Origin: Symsagittifera roscoffensis
Lineage: Eukaryota; Xenacoelomorpha; Acoela; Convolutidae
Direction of reading: 5' to 3'
DNA length: 64,000 bases
NCBI RefSeq assembly: GCF_963678635.1
Contig: NC_087062.1
Span: 32,711,651-32,775,650 of the forward strand
Each line of letters begins with the position of its first letter. Positions within the stretch are counted from its first letter, which is position 1. Shown one piece after another: positions 1 to 11,600 of this stretch. The notes beneath the pieces were generated by a model that made no database searches, was not told the DNA's origin, and saw only the letters and a program-made list of their open reading frames with translations. The position numbers were made by a program, and so were the translations under genes.

Positions 1-875
1 AGATGTAACACCTATGCTTAGGACTAGGGTTTGGTACGACTGGTACCTGTTTTTTGTTGAAAAGCATTAAGTTGAAACTTAATGTTTTCGGACTCTGGTA
101 GCTTGCTTGTTTTTATCGGCTTTGCTTTTTCCTGTATATTGGACTCTTTTTGAAGGTTGAGCTTCTTTCTGACATTCCAAATGCCATTTCTAACAATTTT
201 TGGTGGTGCAGGTAATCAATTTACAAGTTTTTTCTGAATTTTTATTTGCAACCTGTTTTTTTCTAAACAAAGTTTCCTCTGAACTTTTTTCAACTTTTGA
301 TTTAATGATTCATCTACTCGTGGTTATAGTATTCTACTGTGCATATGTGGCATAGAGGTCTACAGTGCATATGTGGCATAGAGATTTTTTGACATAGTGA
401 TTAGATAGTTCGAGAGGTTGTGGAAACTTTACAGAAATGTTACCGCAACCGATCACTAGACCGTTAGTTCACGACAGAATCACTGAAGTTAGTGGTCAAC
501 TCCAAATGTGTATTTTCGCCAACTGACAGACAATTTTTGAGTATGCCTCTATTTGGATGCCCGTTATGTTCGAAATTTCATATTTGTGTTGGTTTCAAGT
601 TTATTAACTCCGATTTCAGTATATCAGTTTTTTTCTCTTTATTCGGCTTAAGGTTTTGGCGTATGTTTTTTTTCGGTTCAGTGGTCTAATTTTTGAAAGT
701 TTAATGTACAAAGAGATAGGTTTTTATCTAACTGTTTTGAGGGGGACTGTTTTTTTTGAGCTAATGAGCTGATCTGAAAGCATTTTTTCGGGTCCACGTG
801 TATGCTCAGCTATTATCGGCTTTGTTACCGCTTTTTAAGTTTTGTTTTGAGACTAATTCAACATTCAATTGAATT

Positions 876-915
876 TCTTGGCGTTTTCTTCTCGAAAGAA
901 TAAAACGCCAAGAAA
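876..915. repeat. Inverted repeat / hairpin
   Basis: The 13-nt arm TTCTTGGCGTTTT at the left end is matched by its exact reverse complement AAAACGCCAAGAA at the right end, with a loop of about 14 nt around CTTCTCGAAAG. It lies in the presumed RIC1 intron. No function is inferred. Confidence 0.6.
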
Positions 916-1954
916 GACATATACGATAATTCTTTTTTTAGAAAGATTTTTTTCTGGTTAATTTGCCATGCCCGAAATTGTGTTATATCGCAAGTGATCC
1001 AAAGCTTTGCTTCGACTCTGTGCTTCTAACACTGATAGCTATTCTTCATTGTTCTTGCTGGTTTCTGTCTGAAATTCAGATAGATTTTTTCTTGCATTTG
1101 TATTTTGTTAAATTGCTCAAATTAAGATAATTGCATGTCAATGAACGAGGTGAAGACACATATTTAGGTCGTGTGTTCTTAACAGAAAATTTTGCCCAAA
1201 TCTTTAAGGACCTGAATGTTGATTTTTAAAGTTCAATTTATATTCATTTGCTAAAAGAAAATTAAATTACTGTCCAATTACGATTATGTAAATGGCAAGA
1301 AAATATGCGAACGGCGTTAGTTTTGAAGTATATTTCATTTTTAAGATTTCTCAGCGGAAAAGAATAATTGCCTTTGACCCAGTTTTCTATCATAAAAGAT
1401 TCGTCAAACTGAAAGAGCTTTAACTTGATGTATGTCTTTCTTCAAAATTAGATGAAAAAGTCTGCTCTATTTTTTCGAATTCATTGAGATCATTGGCGCA
1501 TTTCCAAGCTTCTTTTGGCTATGTTTTAAAAACTGTTTATGAAGTTTTTTACATACCGCGATAAATTTTTTTAAATGCTTTATTGGGCTTATCGTTTTTG
1601 CATATTTTTCCTTCAAGTTGAATATGGTTTCATCTGCGTCGATTCGCAAAAAAAATGGAAGAGATGTCAAAATTTGTTTAAATTGTGGTTTTTCGTTTTA
1701 AAGAAATTAAGCCAAAGTATAATTTAAGTCAAAGTTTAATTTAAGTTTTCATATTCTTTGCCGATGACTGTTTCTGATTCGCGGTTCTTCTTTGTGCTTC
1801 TCGCGATTTTCGCAAATTAAATCGAAATTTACTGAGCGCAGTTGATCAATTTTATCCGAAAGATAACTGTTTTAGAGAAAAATGGTTTTAATTTCGTTTT
1901 CTCTTTACAGATGCAAAGCTTGTGTGATAATATGAACTCTCTTTGTTTTTTTTC

Positions 1955-2455
1955 CAACCTAAGTCGCAAAAATTAGTGTTCATTTTGAAAGTGTTCATTT
2001 ATTACAGTATGTGCATAATATCAATAGCCAGCTATTAAGTACAGCCAATGCTAAGGATATTAACACAGACTATTATAATGCAAATAGCACTTTAGCTTCA
2101 AGATGTCATGGATTTGTAGGGTAGAGGTTGGGAAGGAGACCCGCAACAAAATAAGAGGGTTCGAACCTGGGCAGGGTCGGATGTTTTTTGATGGACGTTT
2201 TTTGTATACTGGTTCAAATGCGTCCCCTCTATAAATTGAGGCATGTTATTTCGTAAATTTCTTTTTTTTAAAATTGACTGCTAATGCGTCATAATTGACT
2301 TGCGTCAGTTAGAATCTATTTAGACTCATATTTAGCGTGGGTCACTTAAGAAATTATGTAACTCGAAATTTTACTCAGTCAGTTTTTCCCTGTAGCGTTA
2401 TCGGTCATATTTTTTCTTGTATATGCGATATGCAACTTCGCCTCTGTTACATTTG
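1955..2455 (+). repeat. tRNA-derived SINE-like element, copy 1
   Basis: The element starts with the family head CCAACCTAAGTCGCAAA. It carries a tRNA-like module at 2108-2180, with an A-box-like GTAGGGTAGAGGTTGG and a B box GGTTCGAACC. It ends near a family tail resembling GCAACTTCGCCTCTGT. A clearly homologous copy lies at about 12730-13172, colinear from head through tRNA module to tail. The tRNA module does not fold as a good cloverleaf, so I call it a Pol III-type retroelement remnant and not a tRNA gene. Boundaries are approximate. Confidence 0.65.
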
Positions 2456-2665
2456 CAATCGGGTACTAGGGGTATTGCAAGCAAGGGAACTGCAATCGGG
2501 TACTAGATTTTTTCCCGTAAACAACTTTGTCAACAGGATGATCTCCTTTAGTTTTTTGCAGTATAAAATCGCTCATTTTTGTATCACAAGTGGTGCGAAG
2601 CACCTCTTCGCCCTTAAGTTTGAGGTTCCAAGTCCAAAGTATTCAAAATCAATGTGATGTTGCAG

Positions 2666-5600
2666 CGTGTGTTCTGGCCAAGATTCAGGAGACGCCTCTG
2701 AACATGTTTGTTCCCTATCCGCAGTCAATACTCTCCATCATGTTTACAGACGTCGGACACCAAATGGGTGAGTGAATTTCAAACAGCCGATCAGTATTCG
2801 AATCAGATCTGTCATGAATGGTAGCTTATAATGTTTTCTACCCAACAGCGAAATAAAGGCCTGGATTGTAACCGTTTGACTTTGAGCAGGTAATCATCCT
2901 ATACGTGATTCGACTCCCAGGAGCTTCCTCATCAACGTTGCGGGACGTCTTGCAATCTTCCCTCGAGATCCTTTAATTGATGATCTTGAGATACCAGATC
3001 AAGTTCCCCTTTGTACACCTACAGTAATAGCGAGCAATGTCGAATCTGTGACACTTTATAATTCGTCTATGGATGGTATCCCTAGAAGTCCGTATTTTAA
3101 TGACGCGGTTTGGTTGATGTGCGGAGCATCTGGACTGAAGATTTGGCTTCCATTGCCGGTGGACGCCGAAGACTCTTCGAGAAGCGACGGAAGTTTCGGA
3201 TTCAAAAGATCTGTGTTTATATTTCACCCAGCGGTGTATCCTCTGGCCATGGAGTGCAATTCGGGGTTTATCATGGGAGTAGATTCTGAGAACACGGTAC
3301 TAAATAGTCCCCATAGCCGAGACATAATGGATGTTCTAGCTGCATCCGATAGTAAGTCGAAAACCAGTCAAGCCGCTCAGCCAGTAGCAAATTATGTCAT
3401 GAGCAAAACGGTAAGATTTTCTATACATAATTTATATTTGTTTTGAGGTCTTGTGAGTTGAGAGATATTGCTTCGAGACAACTTGGCTTCCTGGGATTAA
3501 GTTTTAATGCCGATAAAGAATTAAGTTTCAATTGATTTTTGTAGATGGAAATTTTCATCCCTCAATTGATGGAAGAAATGCTGCGTCGTAATTTGAACTC
3601 ACACGCAGTCAGGCTGATGAAGAGCATCGACTCTCTTCCCTCTTTTGACCACATATTGGAACTCCTTCTACATAACGTGCTGGAAGCCGAAGCAACGGCC
3701 AGTGATCCCATAGCCGACCCACTACTGCCGTCTGTGATAAGTGTGCTCAACCAACAGTACAGAAGGAAATTCCTCCGCATATTGGCAAAGTGCGCAAGGA
3801 AGACGGAGGTGGCTATTTGGAGTTTCCTATTCAATACAGCCGGGAATCCTGCACATTACTTCAAGGTACGAGTTTTGATAAATCTATGAGCTCAGAAATG
3901 AGCGTGAAGGTCGTGTTGGTTTTAACCATCTATAGTCTTCGATGATTAAGGTATATTCGTTCAAGAATTTCGCGATTGAATACAAATACATCGGCAGAAT
4001 GATATCTCGTTAAGCATGAAAGTTCTCAGCTATTCTCATGGGTTCGCGAAGTGCAATCAACGGAAACCTAAGAACATGTTAAGTATTCTAATATCGAACG
4101 ATACCAAGACGCTCAAGGAAGTAACGTTTTTAAAGCGGAGCTGCTCTAACTCGCAAGAGTTGACTCTGAAAAGAGTCAACTCTAGCGAGTTGGCTTTTTT
4201 CATTGAGTTTTTTGACCAGCAGATAATATTGACTGACTTTGGAATGGTTTAGAGGTGCATTGAGGAGGAGGACTTGTCGACAGCTGCCTCCTACATGATC
4301 ATCCTGCAGAGTCTGGAACCCCTGTCTGTAAGTAAGCAGTATGCCAATGTACTAGTGGACACTTGTCTGGAGAAGAGACACTGGCTTCTAGTCAGAGACA
4401 TCATCCGATTCCTAAAGTCGATAGGTTAATACTATTCTGTTTTATTGAATTAAAAGTTAGGCAGTCAGGCTGTATGCTAAGGTCGCCTAACGATTATAGT
4501 AGATCTTTTACTGGTTCGATTTTGTCAAAATGTCGAGGAAAGATGTGATGATTCTATAAAGGTTTTTAAGCGTAATGAACGGAGTTTTTTTTCTCCCTCA
4601 ATTTTGATTTTTCGCGGTTCGACTTGTGATTTCTTTTCAAGTTCAGTGCATTTCCATTGTTTAAAGGAAGGCAAACTCCACTATCTAACAGCAAAAGTGT
4701 AAAGGGTACGAAAAACGTGATCGACTTCTAATTTCAAAAATGGAAATTAATTATCAGATTTCCTAGCGAAATAAAAGTTTTGCCTATTGATCCAGTTTTT
4801 TCAAATTGGGTTAATTTTAACAAAAAAGTGCCATTATAAATTGTTCTACAAATTCAAAGAGCTTTAAGGCCATCTTTTTTTTGTCAAAATTCGATGCTTG
4901 AGATTTTTTCAAAAACAATTCAGTTTTTCAGTTTCCTTGCGTTAATTACTCTTTTCCAACTGTAAGTTGGCTATGTTCAAATTTACCTCAAAGTTATGTG
5001 GGTTTGATGATTGCCAATTTGTGAAAATTAAAGCGCGATATTTTTCGTGCTAAAAAAGCGAAAGCGTAGATTTAATCCTTCTTATAAATCTACGTTTTTG
5101 AAAATTTGGTCCATTGTTGAATGGGAACAGTTACTCCACTCCATAGACCTCAAAATGCAGTCAAACATTCAAGTATTCGCCCTGGTACAAGCAGTCCTGG
5201 TTAAGTTGGCTCCTTAAACTTGAGATTGCGAGGCGCGGCATTAGCAAGAGACGTAAAAACAAACCATGAAAAAATGTTTACTGGGAGGAGGGAGATACAG
5301 TCATAAGTTTGTAGTTGTAATGTAAGCAACTCCAAACTATTTTCTATTTTAGCTGCATCATCCGGTGACGAAGTCTCGCCCAAAGTAAGCCACACGCCCT
5401 ATTCTGTCTACGCTTACCCTCAGATCAACAGCTCATCCAATTCTCAGGTGAACGCGCCTCATCATAGCGCCAACGTTCCATCCAACTCCTCCACAGGCAG
5501 TCTGAACTCACTGGGAGGCAGAACCAGAAACACCTCTCAAAGTGGTGGCCAGAACGCGGTTGGGGGAGTTAGTTCATCTGGAAACCCATCAGGCGGCTCA

Positions 5601-8600
5601 ATTACTTCATTCACGCCCGTAGGAGGTGTGCTGACTTACTCTCAGTCGCCGAAAACGGCAGTTGCTCGGTAAGATTTCCGCAGTTTTTCGTTCAAATTGG
5701 TTAAGGTTTTTCTGAGTCGTAAATTTCAAGTGTTCATCCTTCTTTGGAATTGCTCAAACTAGTTTTATCTAAATGAAGCTGTATTTCTGACCAGAGGTGG
5801 AACTAAACGGGTTTGGGTTCGGGCCGAATTTTTTTAAATATAAAATACGTATTTTTCGGGCCTAAGCGTAATCAGTAGGAATAAATTAAAATTGTGAAAT
5901 ATTGCAATCTAGCTACAAAAAAAATAGAATACCACGGGAATCGATCCTTCCAGCTCTGCATTACTAAGCAAGCGCTTCTAAAAAAAATGAAATTTTCGGA
6001 CCAGTATTTCGTTAATTTTTCGGGCCTGCCCTTTTTTAACCCCCGGGTTCGGGCTTAGAAAAGTCGGCCCAATTCCAACTCTGTTTCTGTTATTATACAT
6101 GTAATGGGGGCGGTGTTTCGTGTTTCGGATGTCTATAATTTGATTCAGTTGGAGTAGACGTTGGAAACCATTGTGCAAGTTATTCATGCTTTTGTTTGAA
6201 TTGTTTGAGCTCTGTCGGCTCTGCACTTAAAGAGTAATATATGATTTTAGATATCCCTTTGGTTTGAGTTACTATAAAAGCAGGTAGTTGATTTTTGTGA
6301 ATCTCTCCTTTCTTTTAACAAATTTGGTCATCATTCTTTCTGTCTGAGTTTCTTTTAATTCAATCTAAAATAATCGCTGTTTGATTCCTCCTTACCCAAT
6401 TTCAGAACGCATTTTCAATGGTGTGTTTTTACATTTGAAAACTTTCTGATGGAAGAATTGGCCCGTTAATTTAATCGTTTTTGTTTTCAGCTCCCGTTTC
6501 CGGTAAATATCACATTGCGGTGTACGGTCTACGAGCAGACAAATTAAATTTCTTACCGGTGTCCGGGAGCAGACAAGTGGATCTGATTAACTGTCACAAT
6601 CACAAATAAATCAAATATTTCGCCGCAGAAATTAAATTTAGAATGACACAACGAACAAGATAAAAAAAAATTTCCGGCTATGCCTCAGAAAGCAAACGGC
6701 TCTAACCTTAGTAGTTGTGAGATGCGATATTTACTCTTTCATGGAATAAATTTTATCGCCGCAAATTGTTATAACGGTACAAAAACTCTTCTACCAATTA
6801 GATCATCGGTCACTTGATTTAGTTACGCTAATATTGTCTTCTCTTGGACCGGTATTAGAGTTAAGTTGCCTGTTGCTGACTACGAAGCCTCACATTGCGT
6901 TCTCTTTATCTTTTTGAAAAACATCAGTGTCGAAGGGTAATTGGTGTAAAAGCCAGAATTATAAGTAAGACTGGAAAAACCTGAATTACCCTGCATTGAA
7001 ATGACCCGAGTAATTGTACTTTTTTTGAAAATGCAAGTATGTATGTTTTTCAAACTGAAATATTTTATTCATTGCTCAACTTAGTTATCGATTAAATTTA
7101 AGCACAAAAGGATGAACCAGGTCTATGCGCAACCTATACTTGTCACCCTTGTTCGCTGTTTTATGATGTTCTTTGAAGTTATCATTGGAACCTTTCAACG
7201 TAGAAGTAAATTGCAAAACCCCGCTCTCTTCAGTCTGTTATCAGATCGAAAAACAGTCAACCAAGCATATGTTTTCAGTTCCGTTTCAACTGATGCTGAG
7301 CTTAACTCAAGTGGCCAGAAGTCCTCATCAGGAGATCACTCTCAACGTATGCCATCGACATCTGGATCCAATCATCAGGTGTCTGGACCACTATCGCAGC
7401 AGCAGCCAGATTCAAATGATATCTTCTACTTGTCTTCTCTAATTGCGCGGAGAGCCAGAACCCTTCTAGTGGGGTATGAATTGAGACAGCTGTTCGTCAT
7501 GGCTTCGCATATTGGATTCAATTTAACATCGTGGCTGAAACGAGAAAGGTCAGTTCGGTTATCCAGAATATGGTCGTATATAAGTTATTAAGTCGTTATT
7601 TTATCACGGGAGGCTCAAAATCAAAAAGATTTCTGTGATAAGTAGTATTTGTTTACTTCTATTAGTTGCCTCAAACATGTGAGTTCCGACATTTGAATTT
7701 GCTTCAGAAATCGTGCTGCGAAGATTGACAGTTACCAAGATGCGTTAGAGAAACTGCATGTTGAGTTTGATTGGCCATTTCCAGGTGAACAGCTTGTTTT
7801 TTAATTTTGAAATCAAGTTGGAGAATTTCCTGTACGTATATCGGAAATCTTTGATTTCAGTGCTAGCCGATCAGTCGAAGATTGCCGCAGAACATCTGAA
7901 GTCGTCAACCCGTAAGTTGAATATAGTCTCAGCTGCGTATGTCGCGTAAGTGTCAAGAAATGAATCGCTGTAATGTGAATATTTTATTTTAGTGCGTTTG
8001 GTTCTATTTTTTCCAGCTACAAGTTACGCTCTCGAATAACTTTTAGAGAAATAAAAAAATACCACTTCTGTTTTAACATGCGAGAGCAAGTGACCAAAAT
8101 GAACACTAATATTTGCGACTTAGGTAGCACTTGTTCCTGGTTTTCACTGCGAAGTTGCACTTGTTCCTCTGTTGTAGTTTGAAAGTTGATTTTTTCAAAT
8201 TAAAAGTAAATCATTTTTTTCTGTTTCTGCGTTCATTGACACTCCCATTTGTCTGTTGGCTTTGTTTATGACAAATTGTTTTATTATTTTGCAGCTGTCA
8301 CTTCGGCAGAGTTAAAGACTGCTTGAGGTTGCAATTTTTTTTTCAATTTTTTTCTCTTCAAATTAAGGTTTTTTCGATGATTAATCAACGTAGTGAAGAC
8401 TCTTATATAGGTCTTGGTGATTTTTTTTCAAGAAAAAGTCTAATAATAAGTGGTATAATAATTACTGGTGTGCATTCATACTTGAAGGCATTTATGAATG
8501 CACTCAGGTAAATATGCAGTTTTTGAGTTCATTTGAAATTCATCTGCTGAAAGTGACTTAAATAGCGCTCTAAATACGAACGTGGAAATAGCGCAAAATT

Positions 8601-11600
8601 TGAACAATTTCTACTTTCAAAATTGGAATTTAATTTTAAAATTTCCAGCGGGGTTAAAACTTTACCTATTGATCCAGTTTTCTCAAGTTAAACTTTTCAA
8701 AAAAGCGCCAATCATAAGTTTTTCTAAAATTTTAAGAGCTTAAAGGGCATCTATTTTTTTCTTTGAAATTCGAAAGTTTAGATTTTTCAAGAAAGTTTTT
8801 TTTATGTTTACTTGCGTTCATTACTCTTTTCCAACTGTCTGTTGGCTATATTTTAAATCTGTCTGCTTAGTGATTGAATGTTACTTTCTATCACTTTTTT
8901 TTGTCATCGTTGACGCCCTATTAACCAACATACATAGAAAACCAACAGCGTTAAGTTTATATGGAAAAGACAAAAATAATTTAAAAGATCTTTTTTTTCC
9001 AACATTTTTTTTTTTAGCTTTTCTTCCCTTTTTTTATCCCATGATACAATCATTTTTAAATTACTGATTCATTGCCCTTGCGCTTAGCAAGGGTGTTTCA
9101 ACTGGATACTAGCTTTTTCCCTGAATAACTTTCATCACAGGATGATTGAAAGTTAAGGTCAGCTCCATCTGAACTGTATTCAGCTAACAGACAATTTTCG
9201 ATCATGTATGCATATTAATTTTTTATGCTGTGTGAAAATTTACCAACTTCGATTTCAGTATATCATTTTTTCACCTTCTTTCGGCTGAAAATCTATCGGC
9301 TCAGCGGCCTCTTTGGGTCCTTTGATGTGCAGATCTAAATGTTTTGAGGGGGACTCAATTGTTCAAAACCATTTGTTTGGGCCTTCCGTTTATTTGTTTA
9401 TTTTGAGGTGATGCTAATTAATTTTCAAATGTCTAGATGGCACATTTTGTTGAGAGCAATATCTAAGACAAAGATCTGAAATTGTTGGGTAGATCATTTT
9501 TTCCAAACTGTTATAGAACTTAGCCACATTTCTGTCAACTATTTTGTCATGCTTTGTTTATGTTGTATCGCAAGTGGCCACAATTAACCCAAGTTTTGTT
9601 CTTAATCAATTTCGACTTGAACTAGTTCAATGTGTATTTTTTTCTGCGAAATATTTATTATTATAAGGTTGATTTGTAGCCTATTGTTATTTTCTAACGT
9701 CAGAGATTTTAAAATTTAATCTATTCAGGTGCAAAGAATCTTTCAGCTTCAAATTATTTGAGATGCAATAGATGACACGAACTTTTTGAAGCTGAAAGGT
9801 TCTTTGCACCTGAATAGATTACATTTTGAAATCTCTGCCGTCTTCAGAAGCACCTATATTTCAGTCCTATAGCTCCCGGTAGACAAAAAATTATCAACTA
9901 GGCTGCAAATCAAACGTTTAATTACAAATATTACGCAGAAAATAATTACACATTGATTTATTTCAAGTCGAAATGGATTAAGAGCAAAACTTGCGATAAA
10001 TATGGCCACTTGTGATACTTATGGTCACTTGCAATACTTATGGCCTCTTGCGATACAACATAAACAAACCATGACAAAAGAAATTTATGGACACTTGCGA
10101 CACAATCCAAACGAGGCATGACAAAATAACCGACAGAAATAGACTAAATCCTATAACTATTTTAAAAAAAAAATATCGAAAAAATTTATCTACCCAAAAA
10201 TTTCATATCTTTGGTTAGATCTAAGCAGTCCTAAAAGCTGCGTGTTCAACGATATGCCCTTATAGTTAACGTAATGCAAATTATAGTTTTCACAAAAATA
10301 AAGGGAAAATTAATCTTTCCGAACAAATTATTTGAGATGCAATAAGAGACACGAACTTTTTGAAGATTAATAGACTGCTTAGATCTAACCAATGTCATGT
10401 ATGAAGGAAAATTTTATCAAGAGTAATGAGTGTTAGGCCGTCTATTTTTTTCCCTCGAATTTCAAAAGCGGAAGGTTTTTGAAAAAAAAACAATTAGTTT
10501 TTTTTTTCAGTTTCCTTGCGTTCATTACTATTTTCCAACTGTAAGTTGGCTGTTCAAAAAGTAATCGGTTTTTCAAGTCAAATTGTCTATTTTATTTTGT
10601 TCGGCTCAATACTAATTCTCGGCGATGCTTCTGTGATTGTGTATTCCTTTTTTCGCTGGGTTTCATTTATTTGAGACAAAGTAAAAAGTTTTGGAGATGG
10701 GGTAAGCTTTAAAAAAAATTCTCTCAAGTTCAGATGTTCCCAACTTAGTGATGTGTTTTTTTTAAATCTTTATTTGTTTCATATCCTTTTTGCCATTGAA
10801 ACAAGATCTATGTTTTTTGCGAAAGTTTTTCAGTTCATCTTTTCGCATATTAGACTTGCTGATGATTATGGTCCTTGCTTTTCGGGAAGAAGCTTGGGAA
10901 CTTTTGAAGATAGTACAATTCAGTACGGAATATTGCAAATTTGATTTTTTGTGGAATAGTGGATGATTTTTGTCGATCTTGCCATGTACGTTTTTGTAAG
11001 TTATGGCAGAAAATGTCTTTCATCGGGGCCATTCTTCTGTTTCAGTTTTCTATGAAATTGTAAAAAAAAAAAACATCACAAGTTTTGCCAAGCTCTCATT
11101 CGTCTCTATATTTCAATTTGAGCTGGCTTCATCAGAAATTGTCAGTCTTGAAAATGTTTGATTTACAATATTTACCTTCGTTTTTTTTCTGAGGAAATAT
11201 TCTTGTTGTTCGTGTCCATATTTGTGTTTTTGGTTTGATTTTTGATTTCTTTTTATATACTTCAAAGTTTTTCTCTAAATGGAAGGTATGTATGTTCCTC
11301 AATAACAAAGTGCTAAGTGGCAGAAAAAGAAACGTGACTTAGTTTTTTTTTCAAATTCCCAGCGGAATAAAAAAATACATATTTTTGATCCATTTTTTTG
11401 AAATTAGGTTAGTTTCATCAAAAGAGTTTCAATCAAATAAGGTTTTTGAAATTGATAGGCAAACTTCGGTATTGAACGACTTTGAAATATTTTTTGCCAT
11501 ATTTTTTTGTTTTCAGTGTCCTCCTCTTCGACTACTAGCTCCGTTGTCACTTTGCAAGATTTTCCACCAGCCTCGGCTGAGAGAATTGACTGTGCGGCAT

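Larger units (their letters stand above)
1..2665. other. Probable RIC1 intron, no recognised exon
   Basis: I found no coding segment here that looks like the N-terminal WD40-like half of RIC1. The first recognisable exon starts at 2666 with an incoming phase that requires at least one upstream exon, so this stretch is probably intronic. It holds T-rich low-complexity DNA, a hairpin near 876-915, and a tRNA-derived repeat from about 1955. Short open frames here, such as the one at 492-689, are T-rich and lack splice context. Confidence 0.5.

Noticed and set aside
4736-4976. Helitron 3' end
   Set aside because: A hairpin is present but the terminal CTRR is missing and no 5' TC end or Rep/helicase is seen.
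7112-7278. Start of the RIC1 exon at the upstream ATG (7112)
   Set aside because: Phase from the previous exon requires the acceptor at 7277-7278. The upstream in-frame text does not resemble RIC1.
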